From NCBI GenBank assembly GCA_029573975.1, contig JAKQBU010000056.1:1-20851 (forward strand): 20,851 nucleotides of DNA, read 5' to 3'. The translations under genes were made by a program, and so were the position numbers. Below, in pieces: positions 8,735 through 15,676 of the stretch (positions within the stretch are counted from its first letter, which is position 1; each line of letters opens with the position of its first letter). Origin of the DNA: Planctomycetota bacterium (GTDB taxonomy: Bacteria > Planctomycetota > Phycisphaerae > Sedimentisphaerales > SM23-30). The notes beneath the pieces were generated by a model. That model did no database searches, was not told where the DNA came from, and saw only the letters and a program-made list of their open reading frames with translations.

Positions 8735-8823
8735 GGGAAGAAATGCGAAATATCCAAAAAACATTTGAGGAGTAAAGGTGCGGATAAATATTTGGAATAT
8801 CTCGTTTTAAGCGGACAAAACGT

Positions 8824-9663
8824 CTATTCGTTATTTTGCGGGTGCCGGTTTTTCTGGATGAGGCGGGCAAATTCGGCGAGTTTTTGCCAATAGGCCCGGT
8901 CGGCGACGAAGAGGAGGTCATTGTGGCCGGCGCCTTCGACCCAGAGGCAGAGTTTGGGTCCGCGGGCGGTTTGGAAGAGTTTTCGGCCGTGCCAGCAGGG
9001 GACGAGCCAGTCGCGGGTGCCGTGCATGACCAGAACGGGGCAATGGATGTTTTTGAGCTTGTCGATGTTTTTGAATTTATCGCCGGGCAGGAGGGGAATG
9101 CGGGTGAGGACGCGGAAGGCGGAGACGAACGCGCTTTCGAAGATGAGGCCGGCCACTTCCTTTTGGCTGGCGAGGTGAGATGCAGAACCACCGCCGACGG
9201 AGCGGCCCAGGACGAGGATGCGGTCCGGGGGTGTGTTTAATTCATTTCGGAGGTAGTCATAGACGGTTTCGACGTCGCGGTAGGCGCTGGCTTCGGAGAT
9301 GGTGCCCTGGCTGGTGCCGTAGCCGCGGTAATCATAGGCCAGGATGGAAAAACCATTGAGCGGATACATTTGCAGAATCGGCCGGAGATCGCCGAGGTCT
9401 TCGCCGTTGCCGTGGCAGTAGAGGATGGTGAAGTCGGATTGGGGGCTGGGCAGGTAGATAGCGGAGAGGAGCAGGCCGTCGGGGGTTTTGATTTTGAAGA
9501 TTTGGGAATCTTCCCGGTAGGAACGGCGGCCGGGAAAGATGATTTTGTCAACAAAGAAGGGCATGGTAATCAATCCTGTCAATAGAAGGATGAGGAGGGA
9601 ATAAAAGATTTGCCTGGCGGAGAGTTTGCGGCGGAAGAGGTTTTTAACTTTTGGGTACATCAT
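8824..9663 (-). CDS. Membrane-anchored alpha/beta hydrolase (BEM46/ABHD-like)
   Basis: The 279-residue protein has one N-terminal membrane segment (about residues 19-37) followed by an alpha/beta-hydrolase fold. The oxyanion region is CHGNGED (83-89). The nucleophile elbow is GRSVGG with Ser155, the acid is Asp218 in HGTRDWLVP, and the histidine is His247 in GAGHND. The triad is complete. The family includes esterases, thioesterases and peptidases, and the substrate cannot be inferred. The ATG-ATG start has no Shine-Dalgarno, and a good promoter ends only 9 nt before it, suggesting near-leaderless translation. The 160-bp gap to the XRE gene carries that gene's own promoter, so the two are probably transcribed separately. 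Confidence 0.88.
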   Translation of the reverse strand: MMYPKVKNLFRRKLSARQIFYSLLILLLTGLITMPFFVDKIIFPGRRSYREDSQIFKIKTPDGLLLSAIYLPSPQSDFTILYCHGNGEDLGDLRPILQMYPLNGFSILAYDYRGYGTSQGTISEASAYRDVETVYDYLRNELNTPPDRILVLGRSVGGGSASHLASQKEVAGLIFESAFVSAFRVLTRIPLLPGDKFKNIDKLKNIHCPVLVMHGTRDWLVPCWHGRKLFQTARGPKLCLWVEGAGHNDLLFVADRAYWQKLAEFARLIQKNRHPQNNE

Positions 9664-9672
9664 GACCGGCGG

Positions 9673-9701
9673 ATTGTATCGTAGCGGGGCAGAAAAGGCA
9701 A
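9673..9701 (-). promoter_or_regulatory. Promoter of the alpha/beta hydrolase, giving a near-leaderless mRNA
   Basis: On the minus strand TTGCCT (9696-9701), a 17-bp spacer and TACAAT (9673-9678) match sigma70 hexamers at 4/6 and 5/6. The expected transcript start is about 9666, only 2-4 nt before the ATG at 9663. Confidence 0.55.
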
Positions 9702-9732
9702 TCGGGATACGGGAAAGAGGGCAGCGGTGAAT

Positions 9733-9778
9733 AAAAAAAGTAACACCTTTCCGCCCGGTCCGGGGGAAAGGTGTTACT
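9733..9778 (-). terminator. Intrinsic terminator of the DUF11 lipoprotein gene
   Basis: Arms at 9739-9752 and 9765-9778 are perfectly complementary over 14 bp (GTAACACCTTTCC type). Five more G:C-rich pairs lie inside, around one bulged base. On the minus strand the stem is followed by a run of seven U. It lies about 55 nt after the stop of the DUF11 gene. There is no U-run on the plus side, so it acts in one direction. Confidence 0.92.
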
Positions 9779-9832
9779 GTCTGTTCAGCAGATTACGGTT
9801 TAAACCTGCTGTTCAAGTTCATTCCATGAAGA

Positions 9833-11368
9833 TTATTCATAGAAATTCGTGGCTTCGGTTTCCTGTACATCTCTGCCGAGCTGATCGCTGTTCATAATCA
9901 CCGTGAAGCGGACATCGCCGGCTTTGATGCCTTTGACGACGACTTTCCAGGTGGCTTTCGCCTTGGGCGCCAGCGTGGGCAGCGGGCTGAAGGTAATGGT
10001 ATTGCCTTCCAGGCTGCCGGTGGTTACGCCGGACGAAGAGACATACTGCACGAATTCATCTTCCAGGACGCATTTGACCCGGATGTTGGTGTCCGGTGCG
10101 GAACCCTGGTTGGTTACGGTGATCTCGTAGGTTTCGTTCTGACCCAGTTCGATCGGGTCGTCCACGTCGATCACTTCCAGCAGGATGGCCGCGATACCCT
10201 TGACCATGGTCTTGGCCGAGGCACTGACGGCATCGGCACAGACGGCCTGGGCGGTCGCCGTATTGGCGAATTCACCGGCCTGGTTGCTGGAGTAGCTGAT
10301 GGTCATCTGCTTGGAGGCGTTGACATCCAGGGTGCCCAGTTTCCAGACGGCCTTGGAGCCGACGACGCTGCCGCCAGCGGAGAGGGCCACTTCCGTGACG
10401 CCGGCGGGAATGGTATCTTCCACGATGGTGTCAACGGCGGGGGAATCGCCCTTATTGGTAACGGTGATGGTATAGGTCATCTTCCGTCCCAGGTACTGGT
10501 TCTCGGTTCCGGTCTTGGTGATGGCCAGCACCGGTTTGGTTACGACGGTCTTGGTGACGCCGGATTCGGCCTTCAGGCCGCCGTCGGCGACTGCCATAGC
10601 CTTGTTCTCGAAGGTACCGGTCTTCTTGGCCATGGTAACGACCGAGAACTGCTTGGATTGACCAGCCGGCAGATTGCCCGCGTTGATGTCGATGGTGGTC
10701 TTGCCGTCCTTGGTTACCAGGCCATCGGGCAGCGGGTCGGAAATCTTGACGTTGTTAGCCGGGCCGGTGCCCTTGTTCTCCACTACCAGTTTAATCGGGA
10801 TTTCATCGCAAATCGTGACGCGTTCCGGAGCGGATTTGGAAAGAGCCAGGCTGGGCTGGACCACCTTGGTGGCACAGCAGGCCGGCAGGATATAGGTGGC
10901 GTCCGCACACTGCCAGATGTCTTCCGCCTTGGTGGCGGCACCGGAAACCACCAGCTTTTTGCTGGCTTTGGGTTCCAGGGTGTCCACTTTCCAGACCAGG
11001 GTTTTTCCTTCCACCGCGGCGGCCGGATTGGAACTCTTGAACTGGAAGTGATCAGCCAGATTGTCTTTGACGACTACGGCATGGAGGGGTTTGTCCGTCA
11101 TGTTGGTAACGTTGATTTCATAATCAAAAGCGGCATTGACCGCCACCTGATCGGGCATGACCTTCTGCAGGCGGAGAACCGGGCAGCACTCACAGGGATA
11201 AACGCGGCAGCAGCCATCACAGGCGGCCGGTTTGGGTTTTTCCACTACCGGGGCGGGGGCGGGTTTGGGGGCCGGTTTGGCGGGTTCCGGCTGTTTTTCC
11301 ATACAGGCACAGCCGGCCAGGCCCAGGGCGATAACAACACTCAGAAGCAAAACAACACGCGATTTCAT
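9833..11368 (-). CDS. Cysteine-rich lipoprotein with DUF11 repeats (OmcB-like envelope protein)
   Basis: The start at 11368 is chosen because AAAGGAG lies 6 nt upstream and the protein then begins with a clean lipoprotein signal ending in LAGC (Cys20). A longer start at 11413 would add 15 residues before it. A Pro/Ala/Lys-rich linker (about 27-48) leads to a cysteine cluster, CDGCCRVYPCECC (50-62, six Cys). About four tandem DUF11/Ig-like beta domains follow (about 65-165, 185-280, 290-390, 405-505), with repeated patterns such as TYTITVTNKGDSPA and ETYEITVTNQGSAP. DUF11 is known from surface proteins, including the cysteine-rich outer-membrane protein OmcB of chlamydiae. The likely role is structural in the cell envelope, perhaps disulfide cross-linked; this is inference. 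It has its own promoter and terminator and is monocistronic. Confidence 0.87.
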   Translation of the reverse strand: MKSRVVLLLSVVIALGLAGCACMEKQPEPAKPAPKPAPAPVVEKPKPAACDGCCRVYPCECCPVLRLQKVMPDQVAVNAAFDYEINVTNMTDKPLHAVVVKDNLADHFQFKSSNPAAAVEGKTLVWKVDTLEPKASKKLVVSGAATKAEDIWQCADATYILPACCATKVVQPSLALSKSAPERVTICDEIPIKLVVENKGTGPANNVKISDPLPDGLVTKDGKTTIDINAGNLPAGQSKQFSVVTMAKKTGTFENKAMAVADGGLKAESGVTKTVVTKPVLAITKTGTENQYLGRKMTYTITVTNKGDSPAVDTIVEDTIPAGVTEVALSAGGSVVGSKAVWKLGTLDVNASKQMTISYSSNQAGEFANTATAQAVCADAVSASAKTMVKGIAAILLEVIDVDDPIELGQNETYEITVTNQGSAPDTNIRVKCVLEDEFVQYVSSSGVTTGSLEGNTITFSPLPTLAPKAKATWKVVVKGIKAGDVRFTVIMNSDQLGRDVQETEATNFYE

Positions 11369-11395
11369 AACTAACTCCTTTCGCAAAAAAAATAA

Positions 11396-11423
11396 ATTAA
11401 AACTAGTACGCATACTTTGCCAA
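11396..11423 (-). promoter_or_regulatory. Promoter of the DUF11 lipoprotein gene
   Basis: On the minus strand TTGGCA (11418-11423), a 16-bp spacer and TTTAAT (11396-11401) each match the sigma70 consensus at 5/6. The predicted leader is about 20 nt and carries the AAAGGAG ribosome-binding site. Confidence 0.55.
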
Positions 11424-11761
11424 AACCCCTGGAGGGGGGCTTTTATTGGTACAAAACGCTAGATCAATAGTGCTAATCTTCATGCGGCAATATAGCTTTC
11501 TGTCAATAATGAACAAACGTTCCTAAACCCAGTATTTGATTAGGCTTCTCATTTTATCCACAAAATCAGAACAGGTCAACCTGAAAAGACAAAAAATTAC
11601 TTCTATTTTCAACAAATATTTGAAATTCGAGCATAATTGGCAGTATATTCCGATATACATAAAAAAGGAATAGAAAAATTCGAGAAACCGGCTGTTGTTA
11701 GATTTTAGGTTTACATATCGAAATTGTTTGGTGAATTAGTTAACAGAAAGGCTGTGATGAC
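11424..11761. other. A+T-rich divergent intergenic region
   Basis: No coding frame is convincing here. It lies between two divergently transcribed genes. It holds a short CCCC-TGGA-GGGG hairpin (about 11427-11438), an isolated TTGACA on the minus strand (11501-11506) without a well-spaced -10, a direct repeat AAATTCGAG (about 11623 and 11675), and the candidate corA promoter. The composition contrasts sharply with the G+C-rich genes on either side. Confidence 0.6.
11620..11649 (+). promoter_or_regulatory. Candidate promoter of corA
   Basis: TTGAAA (11620-11625), an 18-bp spacer and TATATT (11644-11649) form a plausible sigma70 promoter. The leader to the ATG at 11762 would be about 105 nt. 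No known magnesium riboswitch structure was recognised in it. Confidence 0.4.
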
Positions 11762-12826
11762 ATGGGTCGAGCAGGCAAGCGAAGGGCAAAAAAACCGGGT
11801 TTATCGCCGGGGACCCTGGTACATGTGGGGGCGGAAAAAGAGGAGGCGGTCAAGATTGAGGTGCTGGATTATTCACCGGATTCCTGCCAGGCTAAGACCT
11901 TCACCACGGTAGCGGCCTGTGTGCCTTATAAGGAAACCCGGACGGTAAGCTGGATCAGCGTGGAGGGGGTGCATGATGTGGGGATTATCGCCAAGTTCGG
12001 GGAGGCGTTTGGGCTGCATGCCCTGACGCAGGAGGATATTGTCCATACGCGGCAGCGGCCGAAGGTGGAAGAGCATGACGATTATCTGTATGTGGTGATG
12101 AAGGTTCTACGTTTTAACGAAGAAAAGCAAATGGTAGAACAGGAACAGATGAGTTTTATTCTGGGGGCCAACTATGTGATTTCGTTTCAGGAGGAATCGG
12201 GGGATCTTTTTAATCCGGTGCGGGAACGGATTTGCAATTCCACGGGCCGGCTGCGGAAATACGGTGCGGATTATCTGCTGTATGTGCTGATTGACAGCAT
12301 TGTGGACCATTATTTTGTGGTGCTGGAAAAGCTGGAGGAATGGGTGGAGACCCTGCAGGAGGAGCTGATGGGCAATCCGACGGAAAAGACGCTGCACGAG
12401 ATTTACGACCTCAAGCAAAACATGGTTTTGTTTCGCAAAACCTTCTGGCCGACGCGGGAGCTGATGAATGAACTGCTGCGGAGCGAGTCGAATTTGATCC
12501 AGGAAACGACGGAGATCTATATCCGGGATGTGTATGACCATGTGCTGCGGGTTATCGAGACGACGGATATGTACCGGGAGATGATCGGGGGGATGCTGGA
12601 TGTGTATTTGTCGATAGTAAGCAACCGGCTGAATGCCGTCATGAAGGTATTGACGATTATTGCGACTATTTTCATTCCGCTGACATTTATCGTGGGGGTA
12701 TATGGGATGAATTTCAAATACATGCCGGAGCTGGACTGGCCGTGGGCGTATCCGCTGGTGTGGGCGGTGATGGGGGTCGTGACCGTAGGGATGCTGGTGT
12801 ATTTCCGCCGGAAGAAGTGGTTGTAG
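11762..12826 (+). CDS. corA: CorA-family magnesium/divalent cation channel
   Basis: The 354-residue protein has the CorA layout: a large N-terminal cytoplasmic domain, a long helical stalk (about 170-290), then two C-terminal membrane segments (about 293-312 and 328-347). The signature YGMNF is at about 314-318, just after the first membrane segment. In the family this motif forms the selectivity filter of a pentameric Mg2+/Co2+ channel of the inner membrane. The loop PELDWPWAYP follows, as usual. AAAGG precedes the ATG by about 10 nt. The N-terminal 20 residues are very basic (GRAGKRRAKK). The small membrane protein 27 nt downstream may be cotranscribed. The family call is secure; the transported ion is assumed. 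Confidence 0.96.
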   Translation: MGRAGKRRAKKPGLSPGTLVHVGAEKEEAVKIEVLDYSPDSCQAKTFTTVAACVPYKETRTVSWISVEGVHDVGIIAKFGEAFGLHALTQEDIVHTRQRPKVEEHDDYLYVVMKVLRFNEEKQMVEQEQMSFILGANYVISFQEESGDLFNPVRERICNSTGRLRKYGADYLLYVLIDSIVDHYFVVLEKLEEWVETLQEELMGNPTEKTLHEIYDLKQNMVLFRKTFWPTRELMNELLRSESNLIQETTEIYIRDVYDHVLRVIETTDMYREMIGGMLDVYLSIVSNRLNAVMKVLTIIATIFIPLTFIVGVYGMNFKYMPELDWPWAYPLVWAVMGVVTVGMLVYFRRKKWL

Positions 12827-12853
12827 GACGGTTTTTTGCTGGAGCTGATTGAG

Positions 12854-13234
12854 ATGGTCAAGCAAATCGGGGAACGATTGAAAAGAAATTGGCAGGGGTT
12901 TTGGGGGCGGTACTGGTGGCTGATGGTGGTATTTGTGGCGGCGCTGGGATGTGATGCCGCCAGCACGATGTATTTCATGCTGCGGGATGGGGGCCATCAA
13001 AATGAGGTCCATCCGGCGATCTGGCTGAGTTCGGCGGTTTTGGGACCGATTTGGGGGCCGCTGCTGGGGTGGCTGGGCAAGGCGGCGGCGGGAATCGCGG
13101 TGGCTGTGTTTTGGCGGGGGATTGCCCTGTATCTTTTTGTGGCGGGCAGTATCCTGTCGTTCTGGGCGGCCTGGTATAATGTATGGGGGGCGAATATCTA
13201 TGAACCCAGGCTGTTAAGATGGGTATTTTGGTGA
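12854..13234 (+). CDS. Small membrane protein, DUF5658-like
   Basis: The 126-residue protein has three predicted membrane segments: about 21-33 (extending to 42), 57-75 and 78-108. A polar loop contains NEVHP, and an Asp (34) precedes a Ser-Thr pair. This pattern of D..ST, an N-E..P loop and a later Lys resembles DUF5658-type membrane proteins, but the match is by eye. ATG 12854 is chosen over TTG 12836 because GGAG lies 9 nt before it. It follows corA by 27 nt and is probably cotranscribed; no functional link to cation transport is established. Function unknown. Confidence 0.72.
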   Translation: MVKQIGERLKRNWQGFWGRYWWLMVVFVAALGCDAASTMYFMLRDGGHQNEVHPAIWLSSAVLGPIWGPLLGWLGKAAAGIAVAVFWRGIALYLFVAGSILSFWAAWYNVWGANIYEPRLLRWVFW

Positions 13235-13255
13235 GCTGAAAACCCGATTTTCAGC
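13235..13255 (+). terminator. Hairpin directly after the corA-membrane protein pair
   Basis: GCTGAAAA (13235-13242), loop CCCGA and TTTTCAGC (13248-13255) form a perfect 8-bp stem that begins at the base after the TGA stop. No U-run follows, so this may be a 3'-end stabiliser or a factor-dependent terminator rather than an intrinsic one. Confidence 0.4.
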
Positions 13256-13268
13256 ACTGCCAGGGAAG

Positions 13269-13286
13269 TTTGACGCCAGCGTCAAA
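13269..13286. other. Palindrome in intergenic region
   Basis: TTTGACGC (13269-13276) and GCGTCAAA (13279-13286) form an 8-bp inverted repeat with a 2-base centre. It could be a protein-binding palindrome or a 7-bp hairpin with loop CCAG. It lies between the membrane-protein gene and the glycan cluster. Confidence 0.4.
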
Positions 13287-13384
13287 AGCTCTTCGAATCC
13301 TTGTTATTGGGGAGCCAGAGCTGTTTTTAAATGTCGAAATCGACTTTTGGCGATTCCGTCAAGTTTAGCAATTTTCAAGTGGGG

Positions 13385-13398
13385 GGGCGTGAACGCCC
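13385..13398. other. G+C hairpin upstream of the glycan cluster
   Basis: GGGCG (13385-13389), loop TGAA and CGCCC (13394-13398) can pair as a small hairpin after a run of seven G. The A+T-rich sequence that follows is not a clean U-tract. It is about 90 nt before the glycosyltransferase ATG. Confidence 0.35.
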
Positions 13399-13440
13399 GA
13401 TAATTAAAATGCCAGCCGGATGCCGGGTGGTGCGGTATAT

Positions 13441-13469
13441 TTGTAACTAACGTTATTATAAGGAATTAT
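13441..13469 (+). promoter_or_regulatory. Weak candidate promoter of the glycan cluster
   Basis: TTGTAA (13441-13446), a 17-bp spacer and AATTAT (13464-13469) each match the consensus at 4/6. The region is A+T-rich right up to the ATG at 13486. Other registers in this TATA-rich stretch are possible. Confidence 0.3.
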
Positions 13470-13485
13470 ATATTTTGGAATTGGA

Positions 13486-15666
13486 ATGAAGCTTTCGCCG
13501 GTTACAACAGAAGACTTCGCAGCCATGAGTGAGAAAATTCGCTGCCTGATTGAGGGGGGGCAGGCGGACCGGGTTGTGGCGGCGATAGCGGAGAGCGGAA
13601 TTGGGGAGGATGAACCGGCGTACCACTTGCTGCTGGAGTCGGTCGGGCCGTATCTGCGGGGGGACTATGCCAGGGCATTGGAGCTGTTGATCCGGGCGGG
13701 AGGGCTGCTGCCGGAGGGTCAGCGAATGGAAAATTCGTCGCTGTATTCGGCGATGCTGGTAAACTCCCAGTTGTTCCTGCCGCGCCGGGAGCGGCCGGCT
13801 ACCGGGAAGGGGTACGAGTTCTACAAGAAAAACATAGCCGCTCTGCGGCAGGAGGATCCGGTGTTGGCGGGGGAGGTGCAGCAGTCGGCCTGGCTGGGGG
13901 AGTATGTCCTGGTGGAGTTCTGGGATGGGCTGTATCTGTATTCGATGAAAAGGCGATGCCTGCTGCTGATGGAAACGGGTTTTCCGGAGAGGATCTCTCC
14001 CTATCTGCGGGACGGGGGGCCTATCACCTTTGGCGGAGCGGCCGAATGCATCGAAGAGATGCGGTATTGCCTGAGAAATCCCTATACGGGAGTACATGGC
14101 AAGTCCCGTGCCCATTATTTGATCGAAGAATGCCCTGCGTGGATTCGCGTTTTATTTCACCTGGAAGATTTCAGCGAGGCGATTGGTTCCCACAAACTGC
14201 TGCTTTTCAGCGGCGGGGAGATGGACCGGCGGATTGGCGAGATATTCAGCACGCTTTTGTATCCCCGGCTGCATGTCATCCTGGGGAACACGCAATTGGC
14301 AGAGAGGCTGGCCGGGCCGATAGCCGAATTCCGGTCGGCGGTGCCGCGGGACGCGGTCCGGGCGTATTATCAGTCATCGGAATTTCAACAGCGCCAGCAG
14401 CAGATTGCCCGGGGCGAGATTTATCCGCGGGTGCTGGTGCGGACCTGCCGCTGGACCACGTTTTTGAAATATTGCTCCTCGGATTTTGAAAAGGCGTTTC
14501 GCCAGCTCGGCTGCCAGACACGGTATCTCATCGAAAAAAATGATGCGCAGTATTTATCGCCGGAGTATGTATGGCAGCAATTGGGGGATTTCCGGCCGGA
14601 TGTCTTTTTTTCGATCAGCCACGCCCGCGCCTCGGCTCCCTTTTTGCCGCGGGAACTGCCCTATATCTGCTATATGCAGGACCGCTGCGGGCCTCTTCAG
14701 GAGCTGCCGAGTCTGAGAGAGGCGATTACCGGGCAGGATCTTTTCATTTGTCTGTGCCGGGTGTATTCGCAAATCCTGGGCGAGAAGGGGGTGCCGGACC
14801 GGCAGAAATTCATTATGCCGGTGCCGGTGGAGGAAACGCTGTTTTATCCCCTGCCGCCGGAGCATCCGGAGCTGGCGCGGTACCGGGCGGAGGTGAGTTT
14901 TGTCAAGCACGGCTGCGGGGATGTGAAGCAGCAGTTTGCCGAATTTGTGGAGAAGTATCTTTCTCCCCTCGAACAGGCGGACTGGCAAAAGGTCATTCAG
15001 GAGGCTTTTACGCAACTGTTTCAGACCTATTGCCGCGATGAGGACCGGCGGGTGTATGAACCGGAACTGCTGCAATTTGTCTTATCCCGCATTCCCCATC
15101 CGTTACACGAAAAAGGCCGCTGGCTGGTGGAACAGTTGACCGCTATATTCAGCACGGTGGTCCATTCCACCGCCTGGCGCTGCCAGTTTTTGCAGGCAAT
15201 CCGGGAAGCCGGCATCGAGCTGGCGCTGTACGGCAACGACTGGGAGAAGCATCCGCAGCTTCATATGCTCTCGCGGGGGCCGGTGGATCGGGAAAAAGAT
15301 CTGAATTGGGTGTATAACGGCTCGAAGATCAATCTCCATATCAATCATGCCGGGACGATGCATCAGCGGCTGGTGGAGTGCGGATTGGCCGGCGGCTTTA
15401 TCATGGCAGCGGATCATCCGGTCGAGGAGGACTGGGGGCCGGCCCGGCCGTATTTTGAGGAGGGGCGGGAGCTGGTTTTTTTTGATACCAAGAAGGACCT
15501 GGTGGAGAAGTGCCGGTATTATCTGGCGTATGACGACCAGCGGCGCCAGATAGCGGCGAACCTGCGGAAGCGGGTGCTGGCCGGCCATACGTGCCGCATC
15601 GCAGCGCAAAAAGTACTGGAGCGATGGCGTTTGCTGCTGGCCGCGCCGGAACAGGCAAAGGATTGA
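13486..15666 (+). CDS. Large CgeB-like glycosyltransferase
   Basis: The 726-residue protein has a C-terminal half resembling CgeB/DUF3880-type GT-B glycosyltransferases. A Rossmann-like half starts at about 314 (YPRVLVRTCRW, then RPDVFFSISHARA). A second half is at about 570-715, with GIELALYGNDWEKHP and the nucleotide-sugar-binding type run SKINLHINHAGTMHQRLVE followed by GLAGGFIMA. The first about 310 residues match nothing I recognise; they look helical, with one repeat-like stretch (YARALELLIRAGGLLPEG) suggestive of TPR-like helices. The likely role is adding a sugar to a surface glycan or glycoprotein in the cytoplasm. Donor and acceptor are unknown. It is the first gene of a plus-strand cluster and the radical SAM gene starts 11 nt later. 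The RBS is weak (GGAATTGGA). Confidence 0.8.
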   Translation: MKLSPVTTEDFAAMSEKIRCLIEGGQADRVVAAIAESGIGEDEPAYHLLLESVGPYLRGDYARALELLIRAGGLLPEGQRMENSSLYSAMLVNSQLFLPRRERPATGKGYEFYKKNIAALRQEDPVLAGEVQQSAWLGEYVLVEFWDGLYLYSMKRRCLLLMETGFPERISPYLRDGGPITFGGAAECIEEMRYCLRNPYTGVHGKSRAHYLIEECPAWIRVLFHLEDFSEAIGSHKLLLFSGGEMDRRIGEIFSTLLYPRLHVILGNTQLAERLAGPIAEFRSAVPRDAVRAYYQSSEFQQRQQQIARGEIYPRVLVRTCRWTTFLKYCSSDFEKAFRQLGCQTRYLIEKNDAQYLSPEYVWQQLGDFRPDVFFSISHARASAPFLPRELPYICYMQDRCGPLQELPSLREAITGQDLFICLCRVYSQILGEKGVPDRQKFIMPVPVEETLFYPLPPEHPELARYRAEVSFVKHGCGDVKQQFAEFVEKYLSPLEQADWQKVIQEAFTQLFQTYCRDEDRRVYEPELLQFVLSRIPHPLHEKGRWLVEQLTAIFSTVVHSTAWRCQFLQAIREAGIELALYGNDWEKHPQLHMLSRGPVDREKDLNWVYNGSKINLHINHAGTMHQRLVECGLAGGFIMAADHPVEEDWGPARPYFEEGRELVFFDTKKDLVEKCRYYLAYDDQRRQIAANLRKRVLAGHTCRIAAQKVLERWRLLLAAPEQAKD

Positions 15667-15676
15667 GGGAAGAACC

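Noticed and set aside
10658..11374. Plus-strand open frame inside the DUF11 gene
   Set aside because: It is a shadow of the repeat protein: Gly-rich, no RBS, and starting within the opposite coding region.
11427..11438. CCCC-TGGA-GGGG hairpin as a terminator
   Set aside because: It has only a 4-bp stem and no proper U-run on either strand, and it lies upstream of the DUF11 promoter where no transcript needs to end.
11656..11761. Possible magnesium riboswitch in the corA leader
   Set aside because: The leader is only about 105 nt and A+T-rich, without the paired elements of an M-box or any terminator-like hairpin before the gene.
12107..13012. Minus-strand open frame of 301 codons opposite corA
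   Set aside because: Its His/Pro/Gln-rich product mirrors the corA reading frame; corA has its full signature.
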